Notes: a model not told the origin generated them from the letters alone. Counted from the stretch's first letter, positions 13,919 through 23,204 are shown. The stretch: DNA of 64,000 bases from Rhodococcus wratislaviensis (GCF_900455735.1 NZ_UAUI01000016.1:1-64000); one strand, 5' to 3'. Numbers and translations are program-made.

Positions 13919-15413
13919 TCCACAGGGATTTCTGCACATCGTCAAGAAGGAGGCGCGCAAGCGTCCGGTCGCGGAGCGGGTGCACGACTGGCACGAGGTG
14001 TACGCGCCGCAGAGTCCGGCGGACCGGGCCACCGAGGTGTCCGAGCAGGCCGCCCGGTGCATGGACTGCGGAATCCCGTTCTGCCACTCGGGAAGTGCGG
14101 GCTGCCCGCTGGGCAACCTGATCCCGGAATGGAACGACCTGGTGCGGCGCGGCCGCTGGTCGGCGGCCAGTGAGCGGTTGCACGCCACCAACAACTTCCC
14201 GGAGTTCACGGGGCGGGTGTGCCCGGCGCCGTGCGAGTCGGCGTGTGTGCTCTCGCTCGCCGACACACACACGACGGGCAGCGTCACCATCAAGCGGATC
14301 GAGCAGGCCATCGCCGACGTCGCGTGGGAGTCCGGCACGGTGGTGCCCAAGCCGCCGATGATCGCCACGGGACGCAAGGTCGCGGTGGTCGGTTCCGGTC
14401 CGGCCGGCCTCGCGGCGGCGCAGCAGCTGACCCGGGCGGGGCATGACGTCACCGTCTACGAGCGCGACGACCGGCTCGGGGGACTGCTGCGGTACGGCAT
14501 CCCGGAATTCAAGATGGAGAAGGCGATCCTCGATCAGCGCCTCATGCAGATGCGCGCCGAGGGAACGCACTTCGTCACCGACTGCGAGGTCGGCGTCGAC
14601 CTCACCGTGGAGCAGATGCGCGAGAACTTCGACGCCGTCGTGCTCGCGATCGGCGCGCTCCGGGGCCGCGACAACACCACCGTCGAGGGCCGGGAGCTGA
14701 ATGGGATCCACCTCGCGATGGAACACCTCGTCACCTCGAACAAGGAATGCGAGGGTGACGGTCCCGCGACCATCACCGCCAAGGGCAAGCACGTCGTCAT
14801 CATCGGCGGCGGCGACACCGGGGCCGACTGCCTGGGAACGGCGCACCGCCAGGGCGCGCTGTCGGTGACCCAGCTGGACTACAACCCGGAATTGCCGGCG
14901 GAACGGGACGAGGCCGCGACGCCGTGGCCCGCGTGGCCGATGGTGCTGCGCACGTCACCCGCGCACGCCGAGGGCGGTGTCCGCCGATACCAGGTCGCGG
15001 TGCAGCGCTTCCTCGGTGACGAGAACGGGAACGTCCGATCCATGGTGCTCGCCGAGGTCCGGGTCACCCGCGAGGACGGCAAACGCATCATCACGCCGGT
15101 CGGCGAGGAGATCGAATTACCCTGCGAACTAGCGCTTTTCGCGATCGGATTCGAGGGTGTCGATCTCGGTCCGCTGCTCGACGACTACGGACTGTCGCCC
15201 ACCCGGCGCGGATCGCTCTCCTGCGGACCGGACTGGCAGACCACCGCGCCCGGGGTCTTCGTCTGCGGGGACGCGCACCGCGGCGCGTCGCTCGTGGTGT
15301 GGGCGATCGCGGAGGGCAGGTCCGCGGCGCACGCCGTCGACGTGTATCTGACCGGGGCGTCGGACCTCCCGTCGCCGGTGCATCCGACGGCGCTCCCGCT
15401 GGCAGTCGTCTAA
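13911..15413 (+). CDS. gltD: Glutamate synthase small subunit
   Basis: 500 residues; the NADPH:FAD dehydrogenase that passes electrons through two 4Fe-4S clusters to GltB. The N-terminal cysteine motifs are [20 protein letters not shown] and CPAPCESAC. The FAD Rossmann motif [15 protein letters not shown] is near residue 160 and the NADPH motif [12 protein letters not shown] near 299. The GTG at 13911 lies inside the gltB 3' end with ATGGAGG upstream, so the subunits are translationally coupled. Only 37 bp separate it from pyk. Confidence 0.97.
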
Positions 15414-15450
15414 ATGGAGAAGGGCGCGCGGGACGACTAGGCTCGAGGCC

Positions 15451-16869
15451 GTGAACCGACGCACGAAGATCGTATGCACACTTGGACCTGCTACCGCCAC
15501 CGGTGACCGTATTCGCGAGCTCGTCGAAAGCGGTATGGACGTGGCGCGGCTGAATTTCAGCCACGGCGAACACGCCGACCACGAGGAGAACTACAAACGC
15601 GTCCGGGCGGCCTCGGACGCGACGGGGAAGGCGGTCGGTGTCCTCGCCGACCTCCAGGGCCCGAAGATCCGGCTCGGCCGGTTCGCCGAGGGGCGCACCA
15701 CGTGGGCCAACGGTGAGGAAGTGCGGATCACCGTCGACGAGGTCGAGGGCACCCACGACCGGGTGTCCACCACCTACAAGCAGCTCGCCGAGGACGCCAA
15801 GGCCGGTGACCGCCTGCTCGTCGACGACGGCAAGGTCGGTCTCGTCGTCTCCGGTGTGGACGGCAACGACGTGATCTGCCGGGTCACCGAGGGCGGCCCG
15901 GTCAGCAACAACAAGGGTGTCTCCCTGCCGGGGATGAACGTGTCGGTCCCGGCGCTGTCGGAGAAGGACATCGCGGACCTCGAGTTCGCGCTCGGCCTCG
16001 GCGTCGACTTCATCGCCCTGTCGTTCGTGCGGTCGCCTGCCGATGTGGAACTGGTTCACGCCGTGATGGATCGGGTCGGTCGCCGGATCCCGGTGATCGC
16101 GAAGCTGGAGAAGCCGGAGGCGATCGACAACCTCGAGGCGATCGTGCTGGCGTTCGACGCGGTGATGGTCGCCCGCGGTGACCTGGGTGTGGAGTTGCCG
16201 CTCGAGCAGGTGCCGCTGGTGCAGAAGCGGGCGATCCAGATCGCCCGGGAGAACGCGAAGCCGGTCATCGTGGCCACCCAGATGCTCGAGTCGATGATCG
16301 AGAACTCGCGGCCCACCCGCGCCGAGGCGTCCGACGTCGCCAACGCCGTGCTCGACGGTGCGGACGCCGTGATGCTGTCCGGTGAGACGTCGGTCGGTAA
16401 GTACGTGATGGAGACGGTGCGCACGATGGCGCGGATCGTCGAGGCCGTGGAGAACGAGTCCACCCAGGTGCCGCCGCTGACCCACGTGCCGCGTACCAAG
16501 CGCGGTGTCATCTCGTACGCCGCCCGCGACATCGGGGAGCGGCTGGACGCGAAGGCGCTGGTCGCGTTCACCCAGTCCGGGGACACGGTGCGCCGCCTGG
16601 CGCGTCTGCACACGCCGCTGCCGTTGCTGGCGTTCACCCCGCTGCCGGAGGTGCGCAGCCAGTTGTCGCTGACGTGGGGCACCGAGACGTTCATCGTCGA
16701 CCCGGTCGAGAGCACCGACGCGATGGTGCGGCAGGTCGACCACGCGCTGCTCGGGTTGGGTCGGTACCAGAAGGGTGAACTGGTGGTCATCGTGGCCGGG
16801 TCGCCGCCCGGCACCGTAGGCTCGACCAACCTGATCCACGTCCACAGAATCGGCGAAGAGGACCACTAG
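15451..16869 (+). CDS. pyk: Pyruvate kinase
   Basis: 472 residues, the length of bacterial pyruvate kinases. It makes pyruvate and ATP from phosphoenolpyruvate and ADP. MDVARLNFSHG (substrate/K+ loop), VARGDLGVELPLEQV (metal-binding glutamate region), KPVIVATQMLESM and SGETSVGKY are intact. The GTG at 15451 is preceded by TAGGCT (15438-15443) with a 7-nt spacer and no Shine-Dalgarno, a typical leaderless promoter. The stop codon abuts the tesB start. Confidence 0.97.
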   Translation: MNRRTKIVCTLGPATATGDRIRELVESGMDVARLNFSHGEHADHEENYKRVRAASDATGKAVGVLADLQGPKIRLGRFAEGRTTWANGEEVRITVDEVEGTHDRVSTTYKQLAEDAKAGDRLLVDDGKVGLVVSGVDGNDVICRVTEGGPVSNNKGVSLPGMNVSVPALSEKDIADLEFALGLGVDFIALSFVRSPADVELVHAVMDRVGRRIPVIAKLEKPEAIDNLEAIVLAFDAVMVARGDLGVELPLEQVPLVQKRAIQIARENAKPVIVATQMLESMIENSRPTRAEASDVANAVLDGADAVMLSGETSVGKYVMETVRTMARIVEAVENESTQVPPLTHVPRTKRGVISYAARDIGERLDAKALVAFTQSGDTVRRLARLHTPLPLLAFTPLPEVRSQLSLTWGTETFIVDPVESTDAMVRQVDHALLGLGRYQKGELVVIVAGSPPGTVGSTNLIHVHRIGEEDH

Positions 16870-17748
16870 GTGAGCGAAGTCGCGGCGAAGACCGATCTCC
16901 AGACCCTGCTCGAACTTCTCGATCTCGAGAGGACCGGGGAGGACACGTACCGAGGTCGGCATCCCGCGCAGGTGGGGAGCCGGACGTTCGGCGGCCAGTT
17001 GATTTCCCAGGCACTGGTCGCCGCCGGCCGCACCGTGAGCGGCGAACGCGCCGTGCACGCGATCAACGCCCACTTCATCCGCGGCGGCAACGTCAAGGAA
17101 CCCATCGAATACCGCGTCGAGCGGCACCGTGACGGCCGGGCCTTCGCGAACCGCCAGGTCACGGCGCTGCAGAACGGTGAGGAACTGTTCGTCATGCTGG
17201 CGGCGTTCCAGGACTGGGGTAAGGGTCTCGAGCACGCGGTCGAGGTGCCCGACGTCCCGTTCCCGGACACGCTGCCGCCACTGGGCGACCACTTCCTGGG
17301 TTACGAGGATCGACTGAAGATGTTCGTCGACGCGCTCAAGCCGATCGACATGCGGTACGCGAACGACCCGTCGTGGATCATGAAGGGCACGGGGGAGAAG
17401 CTCACCCACAACCGGGTCTGGATGAAATCGGACGGCGACCTGCCGGACGACCCGCTGATCCACGTGGCCGTCATGGGCTACTCGTCGGACACCACCGTCC
17501 TGGATTCCATCATCACCACCCACGGATTGTCGTGGGGGCTGGACCGGATCGTCGCGGCCACCGTCAACCATTCCATCTGGTTCCACCGGCCGTTCCGGTT
17601 CGACGACTGGACGCTCTACGCCACGGAATCGCCGGTCGCGGCGGGGTCCCGCGGCCTCGCGACGGGGCGGTTCTTCTCCCTGGAGGGCGAGTTGCTGGCC
17701 ACCGTGGTCCAGGAGGGTCTCATCCGGCACTTCCCGTCGCGGAAGTAG
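16870..17748 (+). CDS. tesB: Acyl-CoA thioesterase II
   Basis: 292 residues with two fused hotdog domains, the TesB family that hydrolyses medium- and long-chain acyl-CoA. RTFGGQLISQALVAAGRTV opens domain one; the catalytic Asp/Thr/Gln triad region is visible in SSDTTVLDS, HGLSWGLDRIV and VVQEGLIR. The GTG directly follows the pyk stop; GAAGAGGA lies upstream. The pyk-tesB order is the one found in mycobacteria. Confidence 0.93.
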   Translation: MSEVAAKTDLQTLLELLDLERTGEDTYRGRHPAQVGSRTFGGQLISQALVAAGRTVSGERAVHAINAHFIRGGNVKEPIEYRVERHRDGRAFANRQVTALQNGEELFVMLAAFQDWGKGLEHAVEVPDVPFPDTLPPLGDHFLGYEDRLKMFVDALKPIDMRYANDPSWIMKGTGEKLTHNRVWMKSDGDLPDDPLIHVAVMGYSSDTTVLDSIITTHGLSWGLDRIVAATVNHSIWFHRPFRFDDWTLYATESPVAAGSRGLATGRFFSLEGELLATVVQEGLIRHFPSRK

Positions 17749-17779
17749 CGCCCCGCCATTCCTTTGCCACCGAACGGTT

Positions 17780-17795
17780 TTGAACGGTAGTTCAA
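17780..17795. promoter_or_regulatory. Inverted repeat upstream of the small acidic protein gene
   Basis: TTGAAC-GGTA-GTTCAA is a perfect 6+6 palindrome 58 bp before the ATG at 17853. It resembles a regulator operator. TATGGT at 17811-17816 could be the -10 element downstream. No cognate regulator gene is adjacent. Confidence 0.35.
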
Positions 17796-17852
17796 CTGGG
17801 GGCCGCGGCGTATGGTCGGTCTGGAATCTCCGAAACGGAACGGACGTGCACA

Positions 17853-18101
17853 ATGAGCGCAGACGCACCCGAGCAGAAGAACACCGGCCGGCAGGCCGAG
17901 AGCGAAGTTCCCCTTCCCGACGACGAGGCGCTCGCCGAAGCCAAGAAGAAGGTGGAGGAGATCGACGCCCGCTACGAGCCGGGCGCCCGGGAGACGGTCG
18001 TCCTGCCCGGCTCCGACGGCACCGTGTCGGGTACCGCGTTCGACGACTACGTCGACGACGAAGGCAACCTGAAAAAGCCTGAGCCCGACAAGGACTCGTA
18101 G
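17853..18101 (+). CDS. Small acidic protein, function unknown
   Basis: 82 residues, rich in Asp, Glu and Lys, with no membrane segment and no cysteine. A central predicted helix (DDEALAEAKKKVEEIDARYE) is followed by a possible short beta region (GARETVVLPGSDGTVSG) and an acidic tail. It stands alone between tesB and the bacA-like gene; its GC-rich third codon positions match neighbouring genes, which supports coding. The Shine-Dalgarno is weak. A short CCCCG-TCGG-CGGGG hairpin (18105-18118) follows directly after the stop. I do not recognise a named family. Confidence 0.6.
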   Translation: MSADAPEQKNTGRQAESEVPLPDDEALAEAKKKVEEIDARYEPGARETVVLPGSDGTVSGTAFDDYVDDEGNLKKPEPDKDS

Positions 18102-18300
18102 ACTCCCCGTCGGCGGGGCCCGTTCTCCCTGCCCGGATGCCCCGCCCGTGTGGCCGAAACCGCGCAAATGGGACATCGGGCGACGTGTGGGTGAGCATCG
18201 ATGCGTGTCCTGCGCGTATCTCTCGCCGATGACCGAGGTCCGGGGTTACACTTCTCCATCTTTTCTGGTGAGTTTCACCTCGTGATCGGGGATATGGGTC

Positions 18301-20088
18301 GTGGACTGGAACAACGTCGTCTGGGACAGCTCGATGTGGCTGCTCAAGGCCTACGTCATGACTGTCGTCGCGTTCGTCGTCGTAGTGATACTGCTCGCGC
18401 GGTTCACCAAATGGGGTAGGCAGTTCTGGCGCTTCGCCGCGCCGTACTTCGATCCGCGGCGCAGCCTCAAGCCGTTGACCATCCTGGCGGTGCTGCTGCT
18501 GTCGACGGTCTTCGCGGTGCGGATGACGGTGCTGTTCTCCTACTGGTACAACGATTTCTACGATTCGATCCAGAACCTGGACGAGTCGGCTTTCTGGCAC
18601 TTCCTCCGCGTATTCGCCATTCTGGCGACGGTCCACGTGGTGCGGGCACTGATCGAATACCTGATCGGGCAGACCCTCGACATCGACTGGCGGACGTGGC
18701 TCAACCACCATCTCGTCGACGACTGGCTCGACAGCCGCGCCTACTACCGCGACCGGTTCCTGGACGACGCGATCGACAACCCGGACCAGCGCGTCCAGGC
18801 CGATATCACCAACTTCGTGACCACGTCCCGCTCGCTGTCGATGGGCGCGGTGACCGCCGTGCTGTCGATCGTGTCCTTCACGGGAATCCTGTGGGATCTG
18901 TCCGGCCCGATGACGGTGTTCGGCGTCGAGATCTCGCGGGCGATGATCTTCCTCGTCTACATCTACGTGCTGGTGACCACGGTGGTGGCGTTCTGGATCG
19001 GCAAGCCCCTCATCAAGCTGAACTTCCTCAACGAGAAACTGGGCGCCAACTTCCGCTACGCGCTGATCCGGGTGCGGGAGTACGGCGAGAGCATCGCGTT
19101 CTACCGCGGCGAGAACGTCGAGCGCCGCACCCTTGCCGGGCGGTTCGCGGACGTCATCCGGAACATGTGGCAGATCGTGTTCCGGACGTTGAAATTCAGC
19201 GGATGGAACCTCACCGTCAACCAGACGGCCGTCATCTTCCCGTTCCTCGTGCAGGGTCCGCGACTGTTCACCGGTCAGGTGTCGCTCGGTGACGTGATGC
19301 AGACGTCGCAGGCGTTCGGTCAGGTCCACGACTCCCTGTCCTTCTTCCGTGAGTCGTACGCCGACTTCGCGAGTTTCCGCGCCACCCTGATCCGACTCAA
19401 CGGTCTGGCCAACGACAACCAGCACGCCGCCGAACTTCCGATCCTGAAGACCGGCAAGTCGGGCGACGACCTCCAGGTCGAGAAGCTGGACGTGCGCATC
19501 CCGACGGGGCAGACCCTCATCGAGGGGCTCGAGCTGACCGTGACCCCCGGACAGTCGTTGCTGGTCAAGGGCCCGTCGGGCTCGGGCAAGACCACCCTGC
19601 TCCGCACGCTCGCCGATCTGTGGCCGTACGCAGACGGCACGGTGTCGCGGCCGGCGGGGGAGGCGATCTTCCTGTCCCAGCGGCCGTACCTGCCGCTCGG
19701 TTCGCTGCGGACCGCACTGGCATACCCGAAGGAGCCGACGGCGGCCGACGACGTCGTGCGTGGTGCGCTGTCGAAGGTGTCGCTCGGCAATCTGGGGGAT
19801 CGGCTCGACGAGACCGCCGACTGGACGCGGATCCTGTCGCCGGGTGAGCAGCAGCGTCTCGCGTTCGCGCGGGTGCTGATCGCGCGCCCCGCGGTGATCT
19901 TCCTCGACGAGGCCACGTCGGCCATCGACGAGGGGCTCGAATACACGCTCTACACCCTGCTCAGGACCGAACTCCCGGACAGCATCGTGGTGAGTGTCGG
20001 CCACCGCAGCACCCTCAACCAATTCCATTCCCGCGGTGTGGAACTCGAAGGGGAGGGGCGGTGGACGGAGTCGGAACTCGTCGGGTGA
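18301..20088 (+). CDS. bacA: SbmA/BacA-type ABC transporter, fused permease and ATPase (Rv1819c-like)
   Basis: 595 residues. An N-terminal six-helix SbmA/BacA membrane domain (ABC_membrane_2; SYWYNDFYDSIQNL, SRAYYRDRFLDDAIDNPDQR) is followed by an ABC ATPase: Walker A GPSGSGKTTLL near residue 426, signature LSPGEQQRLAFARV, Walker B VIFLDEA, H-loop SVGHRS. The arrangement and sequence are close to M. tuberculosis Rv1819c, which imports cobalamin, bleomycin and other hydrophilic compounds; substrate here is inferred. The GTG at 18301 has only a weak upstream purine stretch. TACACT at 18247-18252 is a possible -10; nothing else was found in the 199-bp gap. Confidence 0.85.
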   Translation: MDWNNVVWDSSMWLLKAYVMTVVAFVVVVILLARFTKWGRQFWRFAAPYFDPRRSLKPLTILAVLLLSTVFAVRMTVLFSYWYNDFYDSIQNLDESAFWHFLRVFAILATVHVVRALIEYLIGQTLDIDWRTWLNHHLVDDWLDSRAYYRDRFLDDAIDNPDQRVQADITNFVTTSRSLSMGAVTAVLSIVSFTGILWDLSGPMTVFGVEISRAMIFLVYIYVLVTTVVAFWIGKPLIKLNFLNEKLGANFRYALIRVREYGESIAFYRGENVERRTLAGRFADVIRNMWQIVFRTLKFSGWNLTVNQTAVIFPFLVQGPRLFTGQVSLGDVMQTSQAFGQVHDSLSFFRESYADFASFRATLIRLNGLANDNQHAAELPILKTGKSGDDLQVEKLDVRIPTGQTLIEGLELTVTPGQSLLVKGPSGSGKTTLLRTLADLWPYADGTVSRPAGEAIFLSQRPYLPLGSLRTALAYPKEPTAADDVVRGALSKVSLGNLGDRLDETADWTRILSPGEQQRLAFARVLIARPAVIFLDEATSAIDEGLEYTLYTLLRTELPDSIVVSVGHRSTLNQFHSRGVELEGEGRWTESELVG

Positions 20089-20089
20089 G

Positions 20090-21115
20090 CTACCCGGCGT
20101 CCAGCCGGGTCGCGAACTGCAGGACGCGGTAGGGGTTCCCGGTCGTCGTGTTCCATTGCGACACAAACAGATGCAGCTCGTCCAGCGTGGACGCCGGATG
20201 GATGAATCCGCCGTAGATTTGCGCCCACGTGCCGTCCGTCGCTCCCCAGTCGCCCCCGGCGATCTGCACGGTCGGTTCCGACCACAGTCCGTCGATACGC
20301 GCCGCCGTGCGAGTGACGATCGCGTACGCGGTGGGATCGAAGTACGCGAGGACCCAGGTGCCGTCGATTCGTCGCAGGCACATCTCCCCGACGGGGCCCG
20401 GCAGGATCGGGGTCGCGGGCTGCCCCCACGCCCATCCCGTGCCGCGGTCCCAGCCCCAGTGTTCGTAGGCTGCGGGCTCGAGGATGCACGATTCGGGGAC
20501 CCGCCGGAGGATCATCCCACCCGGATGGGTGCGGTCGAACGCGCTCGAGACGACGTAGACGTAGCCGTCGTGCCGTTCCATCGTCCACAGCTGATCGAGC
20601 GACCCGCCGAGGTTGTCCCAACGGGCGGGTGAGCGGTGCCAGTTGTCGCCGCCGTCGTCGGACCAGGCGAGGTACGTGAAGTTCGTCGGCCACGCCCGTG
20701 ACCTCCACGAGTGCACACTGACGACGGACAGATACGTCCGATCACCGATCGTGACGGCGTCTGCGGGCACGACGGTGAACTCGGTGCCCGCCGACTCGCG
20801 GTCGGGGAGTTCGCGGACGTCGTGCGCGTTCGGCAGGATCTCCCTCGCCGTCCGGCCGCCGGCCGCGGATTCGAACTCGACGCCGCCGCGCAGATCTGTT
20901 GTGGTGGAGCGCAACATGACTGGGCTGCGCCACCGCCTGCCGTGTCGGCCGCGTGAGCTGAACGTGTCGCCGAAGAAGAACGCGACCCTGCCGTCGGCCA
21001 GGCGCGTGGGACAGCCGAGGTCGGTGCCGCGCACACCCCATCGTCGCGTCGCCCCTCCGGTGACCTCCTTCACGAAGGTCGCTGCCGGTGTGGTCTTGCT
21101 GCCCGCGATACGCAC
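20090..21115 (-). CDS. DUF4185 family protein (predicted beta-propeller)
   Basis: 341 residues with repeated W/Y-rich beta-strand motifs such as YLAWSDDGGDNWHRS, YVYVVSSAFDR and GTWVLAYFDPTAYAI, which match DUF4185, a propeller-like family related in fold to sialidases and carbohydrate-active proteins. No signal peptide is visible, so it would be cytoplasmic unless the start is wrong. The GTG at 21115 lacks well-spaced ribosome-binding sequence, so the start is uncertain. It lies 25 bp after the SRPBCC gene on the same strand and probably shares its transcript. It converges on the bacA-like gene with one base between. Confidence 0.75.
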   Translation of the reverse strand: MRIAGSKTTPAATFVKEVTGGATRRWGVRGTDLGCPTRLADGRVAFFFGDTFSSRGRHGRRWRSPVMLRSTTTDLRGGVEFESAAGGRTAREILPNAHDVRELPDRESAGTEFTVVPADAVTIGDRTYLSVVSVHSWRSRAWPTNFTYLAWSDDGGDNWHRSPARWDNLGGSLDQLWTMERHDGYVYVVSSAFDRTHPGGMILRRVPESCILEPAAYEHWGWDRGTGWAWGQPATPILPGPVGEMCLRRIDGTWVLAYFDPTAYAIVTRTAARIDGLWSEPTVQIAGGDWGATDGTWAQIYGGFIHPASTLDELHLFVSQWNTTTGNPYRVLQFATRLDAG

Positions 21116-21140
21116 TCCTGGCAGTCGGTGAATCCGGTCG

Positions 21141-21644
21141 TCAGGACGTCTTGCGATAGGACGCGGCGAGTTCGTCGGCCCGATCCCACGGGGACCAGTC
21201 GACCTCGCGGCCGTCCAGTTGCGCTTCGACCACCTCGAGTCCCGCGTGCCAGCCGGCGGCGTGGGCGTAGGCGGATTCTTCTTCTTCCACGGTGTGGGTG
21301 AGCGTCAGCCAGCAGCCTCCGCTGCCGTCGGGGACGAGTTCCCAGTGCAGCGTCTCGGCGTCCCACAGGTACTCGAGGATGTGGGCGGGATGCACCGAGA
21401 TGACCGTCCCAGTGGTGGTCTGATCTGCGGGCAATCCGAATCGGCGCACCTGCTCCGGCGTCACCCGGAAGACGAGCTCGGCGCCCGGAGTGAGGTCGAA
21501 CTCGACGTCGGCGGGAAACCAGGCCTTCAGGTACTGCGGGTCGGTGAGAACACGCCACACCTTCTCCGGCGAGTGCGAGAGCGCCTGCTGGAATCGAAGG
21601 GCTACCCGCCCGTCGTAGGTGAAAGTGACGGTGCCGAGCTCCAT
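21141..21644 (-). CDS. SRPBCC (AHSA1/START-like) domain protein
   Basis: 167 residues. The helix-grip fold is indicated by HSPEKVWRVLTDPQYLKAWF near residue 20, then TTTGTVISVHP, LEYLWDAETLHWELVPDG and WLTLTHTVEE, ending in AAGWHAGLEVVEAQL. Such proteins bind hydrophobic ligands; no reaction can be assigned. The ATG at 21644 has GGAGG 6 nt upstream; an ORF extension further upstream has no support. It is followed by the DUF4185 gene in a likely two-gene unit. Confidence 0.85.
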   Translation of the reverse strand: MELGTVTFTYDGRVALRFQQALSHSPEKVWRVLTDPQYLKAWFPADVEFDLTPGAELVFRVTPEQVRRFGLPADQTTTGTVISVHPAHILEYLWDAETLHWELVPDGSGGCWLTLTHTVEEEESAYAHAAGWHAGLEVVEAQLDGREVDWSPWDRADELAASYRKTS

Positions 21645-21749
21645 GGGTGACCTCCGTGCTCGAGGGCGTACCTGTCCCACCATGGTACTGGCAGGACGGC
21701 GCAGATCCCCAGGATCCGGCACAAAAAACCGCCGCTACCTGCGGGGTCG

Positions 21750-22625
21750 TCAGTCGCCGGCGTGGGCGAGCCTCAGACGCTGCAGGCGGTGCGGGTCGGC
21801 GAGGATGTCGATCCGGGCGATCTTCCCACCTGAGACGGTGAAGGCCATGACCGAGAAGGTCTTTCCCCCGGGTGCGGTCACGACCCCGGCTGCGCCGTTC
21901 ACCAGGGCGAGCCGGGCGAAAGGAGCGAAGCGCGAGAAGGTGAGGGCCTGCTCGCTGACGGCGCGGGCTCCGCGCACCACGTCGGATCCCTCCGCGCCGC
22001 GGTCGGCCCGCAGGACGATGTCCGGGTCGAGCAGAGCGAGGAGGTCATCGAACCGGCCACCCCGCGAGGCGGCCATGAAGGCCTCGACAATCTCCCGCTG
22101 CCGGGCCAGATCGGTATCCGGGGCGGGTCCCGACCCCTGGACGCGGCGGCGCGCGCGGCTCGCGAGCTGGCGGGCTGCGGCGGGGGTGCGTCCGGCGATC
22201 GCGGCGATCTCGTCGAAGGACAGGGCGAACATGTCGTGCAACACGAATGCGAGCCGCTCGGCGGGTGTCAGCGTGTCGAGAACGACCAGCAGCGCGAGTC
22301 CGACGGAGTCGCCCAGCACCGCCTCGTGCTCGGGGTCGGCCCCGTCCAATTCGCTCACGATCGGATCCGGCACATGGACATCCAGGGGCTCCTCGCGGCG
22401 AGTCTTCCGTGAGCGGAGCATGTCGAGGCAGACCCGGGCGACGACCGTCGTCAGCCAACCCGGCAGGTTCTCCACATCCGACGTCTCGGCACGGCTGAGC
22501 CGGAGCCAGCCCTCCTGCACGGCGTCCTCCGCTTCGCTGATCGAGCCGAGCATCCGATAGGCGACCGCCGACAGATGCGTCCGGTTCTCCTCGAAGCGGT
22601 GCGCCAGAACTTCGTTGTCGTTCAT
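21750..22625 (-). CDS. ECF sigma factor with C-terminal SnoaL-like domain (ECF41/SigJ-like)
   Basis: 291 residues. Sigma region 2 is at about residues 8-75 (YRMLGSISEAEDAVQEGWLR), region 4 at about 118-172 (LTPAERLAFVLHDMFALSFD, then EIAAIAGRTPAAARQLASRA), and a SnoaL-like NTF2 fold at about 185-285. In ECF41 proteins this tail replaces an anti-sigma factor and gates activity. The canonical linker motif WLPEP reads HVPDP here and the DGGGR-type motif is degenerate (ADRGAEG), so the regulatory tail has diverged. It is divergent from an AhpD-like gene, the classic ECF41 partner, with a matching promoter between them. Confidence 0.85.
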   Translation of the reverse strand: MNDNEVLAHRFEENRTHLSAVAYRMLGSISEAEDAVQEGWLRLSRAETSDVENLPGWLTTVVARVCLDMLRSRKTRREEPLDVHVPDPIVSELDGADPEHEAVLGDSVGLALLVVLDTLTPAERLAFVLHDMFALSFDEIAAIAGRTPAAARQLASRARRRVQGSGPAPDTDLARQREIVEAFMAASRGGRFDDLLALLDPDIVLRADRGAEGSDVVRGARAVSEQALTFSRFAPFARLALVNGAAGVVTAPGGKTFSVMAFTVSGGKIARIDILADPHRLQRLRLAHAGD

Positions 22626-22626
22626 C

Positions 22627-22653
22627 TGTCACATTCTGCCGTCGTGGTTCGTC
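22627..22653 (+). promoter_or_regulatory. ECF41-type promoter TGTCACA-N16-CGTC
   Basis: TGTCACA at 22627-22633, exactly 16 nt, then CGTC at 22650-22653. This is the consensus reported for ECF41 sigma factors, found here between an ECF41-like gene and its AhpD-like neighbour and pointing at the neighbour. The predicted leader is about 60 nt. It begins 2 bp outside the sigma factor ORF. Confidence 0.75.
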
Positions 22654-22722
22654 ATGTCAGTGAGAACGAAGATCAGCCGGTGTGACTTCAGATCACCCGA
22701 ATACCTTTGGAGGCAGGCAATC

Positions 22723-23178
22723 ATGAAAGCCCGGATGACCAACCCCGCGATGATCGTTCCCGACGCCATGAAGTCTCTGCTGGCTCTGGGAAAGGCAGCG
22801 ACGAAGGCGGACGTGCCGCCGGTGACCCACGCACTCGTCCATCTGCGGTCTAGCCAGATCAACGGCTGCAGCGTGTGCGTGGACATGCATTCGCGTGAGT
22901 TGGAGAAGGAAGGGGAGACCAACGAGCGGATCTTCGCGGTGGCGGCGTGGCGGGAGGCTCCGTACTTCAGCGACGCCGAACGCGCGGCCCTGGCGCTGGC
23001 CGAGTCGATGACCCGGTTGAGCGATCGTTCGGACCCGGTCCCCGACGACGTGTGGAACGAGGCCGCCCGGCACTACGACGAGCAGGCCCTCGCGTCGCTG
23101 GTCCTGTCGATCGCCACCGTGAACCTGTGGAACCGTCTCAACGCCGCCACCCGGCAGGTCGCGGGCGGACAGTGGTGA
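22723..23178 (+). CDS. Carboxymuconolactone decarboxylase/AhpD-like protein
   Basis: 151 residues, all-helical AhpD fold. INGCSVCVDMHSRE near residue 47 carries the CxxC plus histidine redox motif of AhpD-type alkylhydroperoxidase adaptors, followed by AWREAPYFSDAERAALALAE. It probably reduces peroxides or transfers electrons rather than decarboxylating an aromatic. The ATG at 22723 follows GGAGG by 9 nt; upstream in-frame sequence has no homology. Its promoter is the ECF41-type element at 22627, so it is the likely main target of the divergent sigma factor. A bidirectional hairpin lies 26 bp after the stop. Confidence 0.88.
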   Translation: MKARMTNPAMIVPDAMKSLLALGKAATKADVPPVTHALVHLRSSQINGCSVCVDMHSRELEKEGETNERIFAVAAWREAPYFSDAERAALALAESMTRLSDRSDPVPDDVWNEAARHYDEQALASLVLSIATVNLWNRLNAATRQVAGGQW

Positions 23179-23204
23179 CGCACACACCCTGACGGGGAAC
23201 GAGA

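Noticed and set aside
15091-20166. A 1691-codon open frame on the minus strand opposite pyk, tesB and the bacA-like gene
   Set aside because: Antisense to well-supported genes; composition is Arg/Gly/His/Asp-rich, typical of a reversed GC-rich frame, with no homology and no start signal. The same applies to the 1533-codon frame opposite gltB (9851-14452).
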